A program made the translations under genes and the position numbers. A stretch of 64,000 nt of DNA. Source: Burkholderia sp. L27(2015) (GTDB lineage Bacteria > Pseudomonadota > Gammaproteobacteria > Burkholderiales > Burkholderiaceae). Where the stretch lies: positions 758,312 through 822,311 of the forward strand of contig NZ_LMUX01000021.1 of the NCBI RefSeq assembly GCF_009765705.1, written 5' to 3'. Below the pieces are notes generated by a model, which saw nothing but the letters and a program-made list of their open reading frames with translations, was not told the origin of the DNA and made no database searches. Shown here piece by piece: positions 9,928 through 19,091 of this stretch (positions are counted from its first letter, which is position 1; each line of letters begins with the position of its first letter).

Positions 9928-11151
9928 TTATTGCGCTTTTTGCGTCGCCGCGGCATTCGCTGCGACAGCCGGTTGGGATGCTGCGGCCGGCGCTGCCGGT
10001 TGTTCCAGCTCCACAGGCTTGACAGTGCCGCCCGGCTGGATTTTCTGAACGCCCGCGACAATCACGCGATCGCCCGGGTTCAGGCCGGCGTCGATCACCC
10101 ACTTGTCGCCTATCGTGCGGCTTGCGGTCACGACGCGCAGGCTGACCTTGTTGTCGGGCCCGACCACATACGTGGTTGCCTGGCCTTGCGGGTTATGCGT
10201 GATGCCGACTTCCGGCACCAACATCGCGCGATCATTCGAACCTTCGGTCAGCCGCGCGCGTACGAACATGCCGGGCAGCAGTTCATGTCTCGGGTTTGGG
10301 AATACCGCCCGCACGTCCACGGAACCCGTGCCCGAATCGACGGAAATGTCGGAGAACTGCAAAGTGCCCGTGATCGGATAGGGCGTGCCATCTTCAAGGA
10401 TCAACGAAACCTTGGCGCGATTCTGGCTGTCCACCTGTAATTTTCCGTTGACGAAGTCGCGGCGCAAGCGCAGCCCGTCGAGACTGGACTGGGTCAAGTC
10501 GACGTAGACCGGATCGATCTGCTGCACGGTCGAGAGCAAGGTTGCGGCACTGGCTTGCACATACGCACCCGGCGTCACGGCAGATTTGCCGATGCGCCCG
10601 GTGATGGGCGACACCACCGACGTGTAGCTGAGGTTGATGCGAGCCGTTTCGACGCCGGCCTTACCGGATGCCACGTCGGCCTGAGCCTGGCCCAGCGAAG
10701 CGACAGCATTGTCGTAGTCCTGCTTGCTGACTGCGTTAGCCGCAACCAGCGTCTTGAATCGCGCCGCCTGAGCAGCCAGCGATACCACGTTGGCCTGCGC
10801 TTTTTGCAAGGTGGCAACCGCGCTGTCGTAGGCAGCCTGGGACGGCGCCGGGTCGATCAAGTACAGGCGCTGGCCTTGCTTGACATCAGAGCCTTCGACA
10901 AACTCACGACGCAGTACGACGCCGTCCACCCGCGCGCGCACGTCGGCGGCCAGGTACGAGTTCACTCGGCCCGGCAGTTCCGTGGTCACGGCCACGCTCT
11001 GCGGCTGCACGGTCACCACGGATACTTCGGGAATCTGCGGTGCCGGCGGTGCTGCCTTTTGCTCGCAGGCCGCGAGCATGAACAACGCCGCTGCACTGGT
11101 GGCAGCAACGACGGGGGAAGCTAAACGGAACGGAACCCGATAGACGCGCAT
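9928..11151 (-). CDS. RND efflux periplasmic adaptor (membrane-fusion) lipoprotein, MexA/AcrA family
   Basis: A 407-residue adaptor that bridges pump and channel. It starts with a lipoprotein signal ending LFMLAAC (Cys of the lipobox around residue 28), followed by the lipoyl/barrel-sandwich halves and an alpha-hairpin of Ala/Gln-rich heptads, then the beta-barrel region with TPGAYVQ. The start at 11151 has an AGAGG ribosome site; the frame upstream of it is not needed. The C terminus is Ala/Pro-rich. It is the first gene of the efflux operon and faces the repressor across a 522-base control region. Confidence 0.93.
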   Translation of the reverse strand: MRVYRVPFRLASPVVAATSAAALFMLAACEQKAAPPAPQIPEVSVVTVQPQSVAVTTELPGRVNSYLAADVRARVDGVVLRREFVEGSDVKQGQRLYLIDPAPSQAAYDSAVATLQKAQANVVSLAAQAARFKTLVAANAVSKQDYDNAVASLGQAQADVASGKAGVETARINLSYTSVVSPITGRIGKSAVTPGAYVQASAATLLSTVQQIDPVYVDLTQSSLDGLRLRRDFVNGKLQVDSQNRAKVSLILEDGTPYPITGTLQFSDISVDSGTGSVDVRAVFPNPRHELLPGMFVRARLTEGSNDRAMLVPEVGITHNPQGQATTYVVGPDNKVSLRVVTASRTIGDKWVIDAGLNPGDRVIVAGVQKIQPGGTVKPVELEQPAAPAAASQPAVAANAAATQKAQ

Positions 11152-11526
11152 GGAGCGACCTCTGTCTTGTATCAATGGATAAAAAAGCTGCGACGTGTAG
11201 GCCCAACCATGCGGCCTGCAACCACGCACACGCCTCTAGAATGCAGCGCCCATAAGGACGCGGCCGGACAGGTACGAGTCCGGCCGAAAATTAAAACCAA
11301 GTCGATCAGGAATCTGGCGGGTGGCCGTGACAACCCTAAGCATGGCGGTGTCGCTACAAACCGCTACGCCCACGCCGCTCGAAAACACAACAGCATAAAC
11401 GATCAGTATGACGCCCGTATTCCGCTCATAAATCGAGCGCATCGTTGAACGCAGACCTATCATTTACCTGGCGAACCGTGCGTACGCATGCAACATGCTT
11501 CAACTCAATACCAACCCCGTGTATTA
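11152..11526. other. Efflux control region, part nearest the pump operon
   Basis: No gene is seen in this 375-base stretch. It forms the 5' leader of the efflux operon, which is read to the left. A TATAAT box for leftward transcription occurs at 11523-11528 on the complementary strand, directly beside the operator, implying a leader of more than 350 bases. No obvious leader peptide or attenuator hairpin was identified. Confidence 0.4.
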
Positions 11527-11550
11527 TATATACATTCACGGATGTATGTT
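11527..11550. promoter_or_regulatory. AcrR-type palindromic operator between pump operon and repressor
   Basis: The 24-bp dyad has arms ATACAT and ATGTAT around a short centre (ATACATTCACGGATGTAT). From memory it resembles the E. coli acrAB operator, whose arms are TACATACAT and ATGTATGTA. It overlaps the likely leftward -10 box and lies between the pump genes and a divergent TetR/AcrR gene, so a repressor bound here could block both. Confidence 0.7.
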
Positions 11551-11673
11551 TCGCATTGAAACACCCGGTAACGAACCGGACTATCGTCGAACAGCAGACA
11601 CACGCAGCTTCACGCTCGCGGTAATGGCCTGCCTCAGCGGGCCATTACACTTGCATTACAACGGGTGATGGCG

Positions 11674-12330
11674 ATGGCCAGAAAAACCAAAGAAGAAGCG
11701 CTGGAGACTCGCAATCGCATCATCGATACCGCGGAACACGTGTTCTTTCGGCAAGGCGTATCGCGCACCTCGCTGACCGATATCGCAAACGCGGCCGGCG
11801 TAACGCGCGGCGCCATCTACTGGCACTTCAAGAACAAAGCCGATTTATTTGCAGCGATGTTCGATCGCGTCAAATTGCCGCTCGACGAACTGGTCGCGGC
11901 CACGCTGGATGCGCGCGAGCCGGACCCGCTCGGCCGAATCGCAGACGTGCTGGTCCATTGCTTGCGCGATACGCTGCTCGACCCGCGCCGCCGCCGGATT
12001 CTGGATATTCTGTTTTTCAAATGCGAATTTACCGACGACATGGGCGATGTCGTGGCGCGTCACCAGCTCAATGTGCGCGAGGGCCGCGAACGATTGGAAG
12101 GGGGTTTGAAGAATGCGATCGCGAAAGGCCAGTTGCATCCTGACCTCGATACGCATCTTGCGACCGGTCTGATGCATGCCATGATTACCGGCTTGCTCAG
12201 CGATTGGCTGTTCACGCCGGGATGCATCGATCTGGAAGGAAAAGCCGAGCAGGTGGTCCAAGCCTGCTTTGACATGCTGAAGACCAGCCCGGTGTTACGC
12301 AAAAATCCGTTGGCTAAAAAAGCCCGCTAA
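11674..12330 (+). CDS. TetR/AcrR-family transcriptional repressor of the efflux operon
   Basis: A 218-residue regulator. The N-terminal DNA-binding domain shows the TetR helix-turn-helix SLTDIANAAGVTRGAIYWHF and begins MARKTKEEALETR, like E. coli AcrR, which is why the ATG at 11674 is preferred to GTG 11665 or ATG 11668. The C-terminal ligand-binding domain follows the AcrR/TtgR/BpeR pattern (LHPDLDTHLATGLMHAMITGL). It is divergent from the RND operon and an AcrR-like operator lies between them, so it most likely represses the pump and itself and is released by pump substrates. Confidence 0.9.
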   Translation: MARKTKEEALETRNRIIDTAEHVFFRQGVSRTSLTDIANAAGVTRGAIYWHFKNKADLFAAMFDRVKLPLDELVAATLDAREPDPLGRIADVLVHCLRDTLLDPRRRRILDILFFKCEFTDDMGDVVARHQLNVREGRERLEGGLKNAIAKGQLHPDLDTHLATGLMHAMITGLLSDWLFTPGCIDLEGKAEQVVQACFDMLKTSPVLRKNPLAKKAR

Positions 12331-12341
12331 CCCGAGCCCGC

Positions 12342-12773
12342 TCACTCATTCCACGAAAAATCGAGCTTCTGATGACCATTCCGGCCTATCGTGACCGAGC
12401 GGGTCTGGTCATGACCGTCGTAAGTGGCCTTGACCGTATATTTGCCGGGATGCAGTTGAACCAGCATGTACGGTCCGCGCGAATCAGCCTGCAGCACGGC
12501 CGTGCCACCGCCGTCGGTAATCTTGACATGAACGTCCGCGAGGTAATCGGCGCCTGCGCCCGTGAACCGCATCGACAGCGGCCAGCGCGGCGCCTCGGTG
12601 CGCAGCGCCTGAGATTCGTCCAACCCCACCCCGCCCGTCACGAACGTCACGTCGCCTTGGTGCAACGGCTGCGGCAAACCGCCGGTGTCGTCCTGCGCGT
12701 GAGCGGCAAAGGGGACGGCACAAGCCGCACTTAACGCGAGCGCGGCAAACCAGCGTTGCTTGAGTTTCGTCAT
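12342..12773 (-). CDS. Secreted protein with carboxypeptidase-regulatory-like beta domain
   Basis: A 143-residue exported protein of unknown role. Residues 1-25 are a Sec signal ending AAHAQ. The rest looks like a single beta-sandwich of the CarboxypepD_reg type: DVHVKITDGGGTAVLQAD, then LVQLHPGKYTVKATYDG, then TRSVTIG, a pattern found in Burkholderia proteins annotated only as regulatory-like domain proteins. The ATG at 12773 has an AGGAG ribosome site seven bases away. It is convergent with the efflux repressor, 11 bases from its stop, with no terminator hairpin visible between them. Confidence 0.75.
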   Translation of the reverse strand: MTKLKQRWFAALALSAACAVPFAAHAQDDTGGLPQPLHQGDVTFVTGGVGLDESQALRTEAPRWPLSMRFTGAGADYLADVHVKITDGGGTAVLQADSRGPYMLVQLHPGKYTVKATYDGHDQTRSVTIGRNGHQKLDFSWNE

Positions 12774-13020
12774 GACTACACTCCTGTCTTGATGCAAGGT
12801 TTAGAGAGGCTAGAGCGGCGCGCACTGCATCGCGCGCCGGTCACTAAACAGAATAGTCGGGTCGCGCGCGGCGGCGCCTTTCAACATCCACGCGGCACAT
12901 CTGCGTCGGATCATACGTTAAGCGACCCGCCTTTGGATAGTGAGCCATACCCGCATCAGACCCGGCCGTCGGCCCTTAAGTTCAACCCGCCCACGGCCGC
13001 CCGTGCGCCTTCCTAGCTCT

Positions 13021-14481
13021 CTAGCCCAAATCGACCGGGACAAATATGCGCGTGTCGTCGCGCTGGATCAGCAAGGCGACACTGCCCGAGGCCTTGGCAA
13101 TCCGGTCGCGCAACTGGGTCGGAGAACTGACCGGCTGACCGTCGATCGCCAGGATCACGTCACCAGCCTGGATGCCCGCGTTGGCTGCCGGCCCACTCGC
13201 CTGCTCGACCACCAAACCCTGAGCAATCGACGACTCCTGCTTCTCCTGCGGGGTCAACGCGCGCACAGCAACGCCGAGCTTGCCTTGCGGAGCATCCGGC
13301 GTATTCGAGGCAACCGTGGCGTCGGACAGTTTGCCCAGCGTCACCGCAAGCTCCTGCCCCGCGCCATCACGCCATATCTGCAACTGCGCTTGCGTACCCG
13401 GTTTCAAATTGGCGATCTGTGAAGGCAGATCGGTCGAGTCCTGCACGGCCTCGCCATTAACCTGCAAGATCACATCGCCCGCCTTGATCCCCGCCTTGGC
13501 CGCCGGACCGTTGGGCTCGACCGCGCTCACTAGCGCGCCGCGCGGGCTCGAAAGACCAAAGGACTTCGCCAGCGACTGATTGATCTCCTGCACCGTCACG
13601 CCGATACGGCCGCGATCGACATGCCCGGTTTGCACCAACTGCTGTTCGACCTTGATTGCGGCATCGATCGGGATTGCGAAAGAAAGACCCTGGAAGCCAC
13701 CGGTCTGGCTGTAGATCATCGAATTGATACCGATCACCTCGCCGTTCAGATTGAACAGCGGGCCACCCGAATTACCAGGATTGACCGGCACGTCGGTCTG
13801 AATATACGGAATGTAGGTCTCATCGGGCAACGAGCGCGCCTTGGCGCTGATGATCCCCGAGGTCACCGTATTGTCGAAGCCGTACGGCGAGCCGATCGCC
13901 ACCACCCATTGGCCGACCTTGCTTTGATTCGGGTTGCCGATCTTTACGATAGGCAAATTCTTGGCATCGATTTTCAGCACCGCGACATCGGACTGCTTGT
14001 CGCTGCCGATCACCTTGGCGGTGTATTCACGCTTGTCGGTCAGCTTCACGGTCACGACGTTGGCGCCGTCAATCACGTGCGCGTTGGTCAGGATGTAGCC
14101 ATCGGGGCTGACGATGAAACCCGAGCCCAGGCTTTCGCTAGGCCCTTGGTTTTGCGGCATCGCACCGCCGTAGAAGTGCTTGAAGAATTGATAGAACGGA
14201 TCGCTCGGATCGAGCGGCAATTGTTGCTGCTGTGCCTGGGGCGCGGCCTTGCCTTGATGGCGGGCACTGATGTTCACCACGGCCGAGCCATAGGTCTCAA
14301 CCAGTCCTGAAAAATCGGGGACACCGGTTTTTGCGGCGGCCTCTGCAGGCATCAACGCGGCTTGCGCGGGCGTGACCAGCACGGGCGGCTCGACCCCGCG
14401 ATGACCGGCCACGTAACCCGCGGATAGCGCAGCAACTACGGCGATCGCAACAGCGCTACGCGACAGAATCTTCGTCTTCAT
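13021..14481 (-). CDS. degP: Periplasmic Do/DegP-family serine protease
   Basis: A 486-residue HtrA protease with an N-terminal signal/anchor segment, a trypsin-like domain and two PDZ domains. The catalytic triad is visible: His135 in TNAHVIDG, Asp165 in QSDVAVL and Ser238 in NPGNSGGPL. PDZ domains follow around residues 285-375 and 395-480, each with the GI(K/Q)AGDVIL loop. Of two adjacent ATGs, the second (14481) has the better spacing from AGGAG. It lies 176 bases downstream of a two-component pair on the same strand, so it may belong to that envelope-stress circuit, by inference. MucD would be an equally good name. Confidence 0.92.
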   Translation of the reverse strand: MKTKILSRSAVAIAVVAALSAGYVAGHRGVEPPVLVTPAQAALMPAEAAAKTGVPDFSGLVETYGSAVVNISARHQGKAAPQAQQQQLPLDPSDPFYQFFKHFYGGAMPQNQGPSESLGSGFIVSPDGYILTNAHVIDGANVVTVKLTDKREYTAKVIGSDKQSDVAVLKIDAKNLPIVKIGNPNQSKVGQWVVAIGSPYGFDNTVTSGIISAKARSLPDETYIPYIQTDVPVNPGNSGGPLFNLNGEVIGINSMIYSQTGGFQGLSFAIPIDAAIKVEQQLVQTGHVDRGRIGVTVQEINQSLAKSFGLSSPRGALVSAVEPNGPAAKAGIKAGDVILQVNGEAVQDSTDLPSQIANLKPGTQAQLQIWRDGAGQELAVTLGKLSDATVASNTPDAPQGKLGVAVRALTPQEKQESSIAQGLVVEQASGPAANAGIQAGDVILAIDGQPVSSPTQLRDRIAKASGSVALLIQRDDTRIFVPVDLG

Positions 14482-14657
14482 CATGTACTCCTAGATTTTC
14501 CAAATGACCGATCGTGCTAGACGATGATGCAACGATAGAAGGAGTCTCTTAAAGCAAACTTAAATAAGGCTATCACGGCGACAGATAGCTTCAAATGCGT
14601 AGCTTCCGTTGGCAAACCCGGTTGGGTAACCTCAGTTGCGGGGCGGAACTCGCGGCT

Positions 14658-16052
14658 TCAGAAACGCACCGTCACGCGCAAGCCGACACCCTTGGGGCCT
14701 TCGTCCAATGTGATGCTGGCGCCGTGCTGATTGGCAATGCGCTGCACGATCGCGAGCCCCAGCCCGCTGCCGGCGGCCGTATCGGTGCTGCTATCACTGG
14801 CCGGATCGACGCAACCGGGGCCGCGGTAGAACCGGTCGAACACACGCGCGCGTTCGCCAATGGGAATGCCCGGTCCGGTGTCACAGATCTCGACCAGCGC
14901 ATGGCCGTCCGACTCGCGCACCGCCACGTCGATGCACCCGCCTGCAGGCGTGTATTTGAGCGCGTTGTCGACCAGATTATTAAATAGCACCCGCAAACTG
15001 GCGGCGTCGCCTGTCACTTTCACCGGGGCCGCCGCCTGGCCCGTTTCCGGAAATCCGAGGTCCAGACCTTTGTGCAGGGCAAGCGCGGTATAGGCGGCGA
15101 TGCACTCGGAGAGCAGTGCCTTGAGATCGACCTCCGTCCACGTGCTCGGCGCAGTCACCCTCAGCCCCCCGGCGCTCCCCGCGGCGAGTGACTCGGCAGT
15201 GTTCGCGCCGCCGGCCGCCGGTTCGGCGCGCGCCAGCGCCAACAATTGCTCGACCATCCGCGTGGCTCGCACCACGCCCTGCTTCAGATCGCCCAGCGCC
15301 TCGCGACGCTCCTGCTCGGAATGGGCGCGTTCCAGCAATTGCACCTGCAAATTGAGCGCCGCCAATGGGGTACGCAGTTCGTGAGCGGCATCGGCGACAA
15401 ACGCTTTTTGCGTATCCAGCCCATCCGCCAAGCGCTTGAGCAACCGGTTCAATGCGTGCACCAGCGGCCGCACTTCAACTGGCAGGCCACTGTCGGGCAT
15501 CGCGTCGAGCGCGTCGGGATGACGCGCGTCGACCGCACGCGTGACGCGGCGCAACGGCTGCAACCCGCGTCCGACCACAAACCAGACCAGCACGCCCAGC
15601 ACCGGCAACAGGATCAGCAGCGGCCAGAGCGTGTGCCAGGCCGTCAGCGCGGCAAGCTCATTGCGGATACTCATCGGCTGCGCGACCTGTACGACGTTGT
15701 CGCCCACCACCGCGCCGTACACGCGCCAGTCGCCACGCATCGTATGCTCGGTGGAGAACCCAAGCTCGGCATGAGGCGCGAGCGGCGCGCGCGGATGCGA
15801 GTAATACAGCAGGTTGCCGGTGCGGCTCCAGATCTGAATCACCACGCTGCCGCCGTCCTGGTCCTGATTCGCGCCGAGCACCGACGAAAACGGTTCGGAA
15901 GGCAAGGCCGCCGCGGTCTGCTCAAGTTGATAGTCGAACAGTTCGTTGACTTCGGTTTGCGCCTGCCGGTAAATCAACCAGCCGGCCGACGCGACGCCGG
16001 CCAATACCGTGGCCAGCAGCGTGACCAGCAAACGACGCCGGATCGAGTGCAT
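14658..16052 (-). CDS. Sensor histidine kinase, QseC/PmrB type
   Basis: A 464-residue inner-membrane sensor. One TM segment lies near residues 8-28, a periplasmic domain of about 110 residues follows, a second TM is near residues 142-160 (LLILLPVLGVLVWFVV), then a HAMP-like linker. The dimerisation helix carries the phospho-accepting His in ADAAHELRTPLA. The ATPase domain has N box LVDNALKYTPAG, G1 DTGPGIP, F box FDRFYR and G2 GSGLGLAIV. Three bases separate it from the response regulator upstream, so they are co-transcribed. The signal is unknown. Confidence 0.92.
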   Translation of the reverse strand: MHSIRRRLLVTLLATVLAGVASAGWLIYRQAQTEVNELFDYQLEQTAAALPSEPFSSVLGANQDQDGGSVVIQIWSRTGNLLYYSHPRAPLAPHAELGFSTEHTMRGDWRVYGAVVGDNVVQVAQPMSIRNELAALTAWHTLWPLLILLPVLGVLVWFVVGRGLQPLRRVTRAVDARHPDALDAMPDSGLPVEVRPLVHALNRLLKRLADGLDTQKAFVADAAHELRTPLAALNLQVQLLERAHSEQERREALGDLKQGVVRATRMVEQLLALARAEPAAGGANTAESLAAGSAGGLRVTAPSTWTEVDLKALLSECIAAYTALALHKGLDLGFPETGQAAAPVKVTGDAASLRVLFNNLVDNALKYTPAGGCIDVAVRESDGHALVEICDTGPGIPIGERARVFDRFYRGPGCVDPASDSSTDTAAGSGLGLAIVQRIANQHGASITLDEGPKGVGLRVTVRF

Positions 16053-16055
16053 CCT

Positions 16056-16727
16056 TTACAGCTCCTTGACGAGGGTATAACCGAGCCCACGCACATTGCG
16101 GATGCTTTCGGCGCCTAGCTTCTTGCGTAGCGCATGAACATACACTTCGACAGTATTGCTGCCGATCTCTTCGCCCCAGCCGTACATTTTTTCTTCGAGC
16201 TGAGCTTTCGACAATACCGCGCCCGGGCGAGCGAGCAGCGCTTCGAGCAAAGCGAATTCGCGCGCAGAGAGCGCCACCGGCGCGCCGGCCAGCGTCACCT
16301 CGTGGGTGGTGGGGTCGAGTGTGATCGGCCCGTGCTGGATCAGCGAACTGCTGCGCCCGGCCTGGCGCCGCAATAGCGCACGCATGCGGGCAGCCAGTTC
16401 ATCGAGATCAAAAGGCTTGACCAGATAGTCGTCGGCGCCGGCGTCCAGTCCTTTGATGCGATCGGCCACCGCGTCGCGCGCGGTCAGGATCAGCACCGGC
16501 ACATGATGACCGAGCCCACGCAGGGCGCGCAAAACCTCGAGCCCGTCGCGCTTGGGCAGGCCCAGGTCGAGCAGGACCAGATCGTAGGCCTGCTCGGCCG
16601 CCGCGGCCACCGCCGCCAATGCGGCCGCGCCATCGCCGACCCAATCGACGGCCCAGCCTTCGCCGCGCAAGCCTTTGCGTACGGCTTCGGCAATCATCCG
16701 ATCATCTTCGACTAATAAAATACGCAT
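16056..16727 (-). CDS. OmpR-family response regulator, QseB/PmrA type
   Basis: A 223-residue regulator with a receiver domain (acidic pair VEDD, phospho-acceptor Asp in LLDLGLP, Thr in LTARD, Lys in VKPFD) and a C-terminal winged helix (SAREFALLEALL, then NTVEVYVHALRKK and VRGLGYTLV). It is the first gene of the regulator-kinase pair, with degP further downstream. It diverges from dacB across a 516-base region. Targets are not shown by the sequence. Confidence 0.93.
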   Translation of the reverse strand: MRILLVEDDRMIAEAVRKGLRGEGWAVDWVGDGAAALAAVAAAAEQAYDLVLLDLGLPKRDGLEVLRALRGLGHHVPVLILTARDAVADRIKGLDAGADDYLVKPFDLDELAARMRALLRRQAGRSSSLIQHGPITLDPTTHEVTLAGAPVALSAREFALLEALLARPGAVLSKAQLEEKMYGWGEEIGSNTVEVYVHALRKKLGAESIRNVRGLGYTLVKEL

Positions 16728-17243
16728 GGAAAGCGTTCCCGACTCAAAGGCTCAATTAGGTGCGGCGCAGCACTCAGTGACTGCACAAGGGCACGGCATA
16801 AGGTCACGACATCGCGTCTTCAAAATCAGCAAACACACTTCGAGTGAATTGCCACGCCCGCGCGAGCATCGCTTACAAAGCAACACCTCGTACTTACGGA
16901 AGGCTTGCGGACGTAACGTTTTTCGCAACGACCTATTTTATCTCTACAATGAGGCCATTCGATCTATGGCGTCACGCACTGCGGCGCGCCCCTTGCAAGC
17001 CCCTTTTTTGCCTACATGTTCTCATTGTCTTCATATCGCTTCAGATTTTTCGCAACACGTCGTCGTGTCGCGGCAATCGCCCCCTCCCGTAACCTCGGTC
17101 ATTCACCCACCAGTTTGCTCGCTCCGTCGCTTGATCAGTCGCTCCATCATTCGCTCGCTCATTGGCCTTCTGGCTTGCATCTGCGTGCCCTCCCGCATCC
17201 GCACGCACGATCGCGCACCAGTTCGTACCTGGGCACAGACCTG
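16728..17243. promoter_or_regulatory. Divergent intergenic region between the response regulator and dacB
   Basis: No gene is supported here. A plausible rightward promoter is TTCGCA (16922-16927), a 17-base spacer and TACAAT (16945-16950). Four degenerate 12-bp units (GCTCGCTCCGTC at 17117-17128, then 17129-17140, 17141-17152 and 17153-17164) form a short tandem repeat in the long dacB leader. The dacB frame is open from 17016, but that extension has no signal peptide or family match. Confidence 0.4.
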
Positions 17244-18944
17244 ATGCGGCGGTGTGCCGGTGTGGCGCTCATGCTGCTCGCGAGCGCCAGCTTCGCCACC
17301 ACCGCTCACAAAGAACCGGGGCGTGGGCGTCCGGTACTGCATCGCCACGTCGCGCCCAAACATGAGGCCGAAGTGGTCGTGCCGGCCAGCAACCTGCCGC
17401 CGACCGTGGCGCTGGCGCTGGCACGCGCCCACATCCCGCTGGACAACTTCAGCGTAATTGTCGAAAAGGTCGGCAGCAAAGTGCCGGTGCTGGAGCTCAA
17501 TGCGCAGCGTCCGATGAGTCCGGCATCGACGATGAAGCTGGTGACCACGTTCTCGGGCCTGTCGCTGCTGGGTCCCGATTACCGCTGGAAAACCAGCGCG
17601 TACGCCGATGGCACGGTCAGTAACGGCGTGCTCCACGGCAACCTGTACATCGTCGGAACGGGCGACCCCAAGCTGGTTCCGGAAGAGTTGATTGATCTGG
17701 TGCAGAAAATCCATGCCGCGGGCATCACTGACATCGACGGCGCGCTGGTGCTGGACAAACATTTCTTCGATGTCTCGACGCGCGATGCGAGCCCGTTCGA
17801 CGACGACGCATTGGCGCCCTATAACGTCGGTCCCGACCCACTGCTCTACGCGTTCAAATCGCTGTCGTTCACGCTCTCGCCAGACCATGGCAAACAGATC
17901 GCCATCGATCTCACGCCGCCGCTTGATAACCTGAAGATCATCAACGGCCTGCAAGCCACGCGCGGACGCTGTACCGGGGTGCTGGTAACGCCCGTGGTTA
18001 CGCAGAACGCGGACGGCAGCGCACAGGCCGTGTTCAGCGGCAAGTATCCGCTCAGTTGTGGCGATCGGGTGGACACCCTTGCGGCACTCGACCATACGGC
18101 GTTTTTTGCCGATGGCTTTCTGGCACTGTGGAAACAGACCGGCGGCAGCTTCCAAGGCACCGTGCGCGAAGGCCTGACACCGGCGAGCGCCCGCGAAGTC
18201 GCGGTGCACCGAGGCCCCGTGCTGTCGGATATCGTGCATGACATCAACAAGTTCAGTAACAATGTCATGGCGCGCAACCTGTTCCTGTCTATCGGCGAAA
18301 TCGCCGGCCAGCCACCGGCGACGCTGTCCGAATCGCGGCTGCAGATCGAACAGTTTTTGCATCGCTTAGGCTTGGATATGCCTGAATTGGTGCTCGAGAA
18401 CGGCTCCGGCCTGTCGCGCGAAGAAAAAATCAGCGCCGCCTCACTCGCACAATTGCTGCAAGTGGCCAATTCCAGCCCGGTCGCGCAAGCCTATATCGAT
18501 TCGCTACCGATTGCCGGTGTGGACGGCACGATGCGCCGGCGTCTCACGAATGCGGCAGTGGGCGGCAACGCTCATATCAAGACCGGTACCTTGCGCGATG
18601 TGAGGGCCATTGCCGGCTATGTCGGCGCGGCCAACGGCGATGGCTATATCGTCGTCAGTTTTATCAACGATCCGCGTGCGGAAGGCGCGCGCGAAGCCCA
18701 TGATGCACTGTTGGAATGGGTATATCAGGAGGCGCCGCTACGCGATCCGCCGACGCGTTCGGTACTCGACAAAAATGGGGATGCCAGAAACATGGTCGTC
18801 GACGCCAATTTGAAAACGGTTGGCGAGTCCAGGTTGAATGTCAGTGCAGAGCCCAAGCCGAATGGGGTCGCAGAGCCCAGACTGGAAGCCGACACGCAGC
18901 CTAAGCTGAACGCAGCGCCCGTGCCTGTGTTGCAGCCGCACTGA
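17244..18944 (+). CDS. dacB: D-alanyl-D-alanine carboxypeptidase/endopeptidase (PBP4, class C)
   Basis: A 566-residue periplasmic penicillin-binding protein acting on peptidoglycan peptides. The start at 17244 gives a signal peptide (MRRCAGVALMLLASASFA); the frame is open further upstream but that part looks non-coding. The active-site motifs are present: SxxK as S95-TMK98, SxN as FSNN and KTG as IKTGT. After the end of the penicillin-binding domain there is an extra C-terminal tail of about 60 residues built from imperfect repeats rich in AEPK/AEPR (18806-18941), which I do not recall in typical family members. It may be a repeat expansion at the gene end. Confidence 0.9.
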   Translation: MRRCAGVALMLLASASFATTAHKEPGRGRPVLHRHVAPKHEAEVVVPASNLPPTVALALARAHIPLDNFSVIVEKVGSKVPVLELNAQRPMSPASTMKLVTTFSGLSLLGPDYRWKTSAYADGTVSNGVLHGNLYIVGTGDPKLVPEELIDLVQKIHAAGITDIDGALVLDKHFFDVSTRDASPFDDDALAPYNVGPDPLLYAFKSLSFTLSPDHGKQIAIDLTPPLDNLKIINGLQATRGRCTGVLVTPVVTQNADGSAQAVFSGKYPLSCGDRVDTLAALDHTAFFADGFLALWKQTGGSFQGTVREGLTPASAREVAVHRGPVLSDIVHDINKFSNNVMARNLFLSIGEIAGQPPATLSESRLQIEQFLHRLGLDMPELVLENGSGLSREEKISAASLAQLLQVANSSPVAQAYIDSLPIAGVDGTMRRRLTNAAVGGNAHIKTGTLRDVRAIAGYVGAANGDGYIVVSFINDPRAEGAREAHDALLEWVYQEAPLRDPPTRSVLDKNGDARNMVVDANLKTVGESRLNVSAEPKPNGVAEPRLEADTQPKLNAAPVPVLQPH

Positions 18945-18981
18945 TTTTTGGAACGTTGCGGCGGGAAGACGGCGCCGTAGA

Positions 18982-19045
18982 AGGGCGGTGCCGTTGGAAT
19001 ACGGCGCCGATGCAGGGCGGTGTAGTTGAAGTACGGCACCGGCCA
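18982..19045. repeat. Two-copy 32-bp tandem repeat downstream of dacB
   Basis: Unit 1 (18982-19013) and unit 2 (19014-19045) both begin AGGGCGGTG and contain GTTG, TACGGC and ACCGG or CCG blocks at matching positions. A partial third copy precedes them. The array lies between the stops of the convergent genes dacB and tsaC. Confidence 0.6.
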
Positions 19046-19091
19046 ACATCAACGCGGCGAGCAAGCACGTGCACCTGCTTGCCGACCAAAC

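Noticed and set aside
17016-17243. N-terminal extension of dacB to 17016
   Set aside because: The added 76 residues are low-complexity and would bury the signal peptide starting at 17244; the stretch also contains a 12-bp repeat and probable leader.
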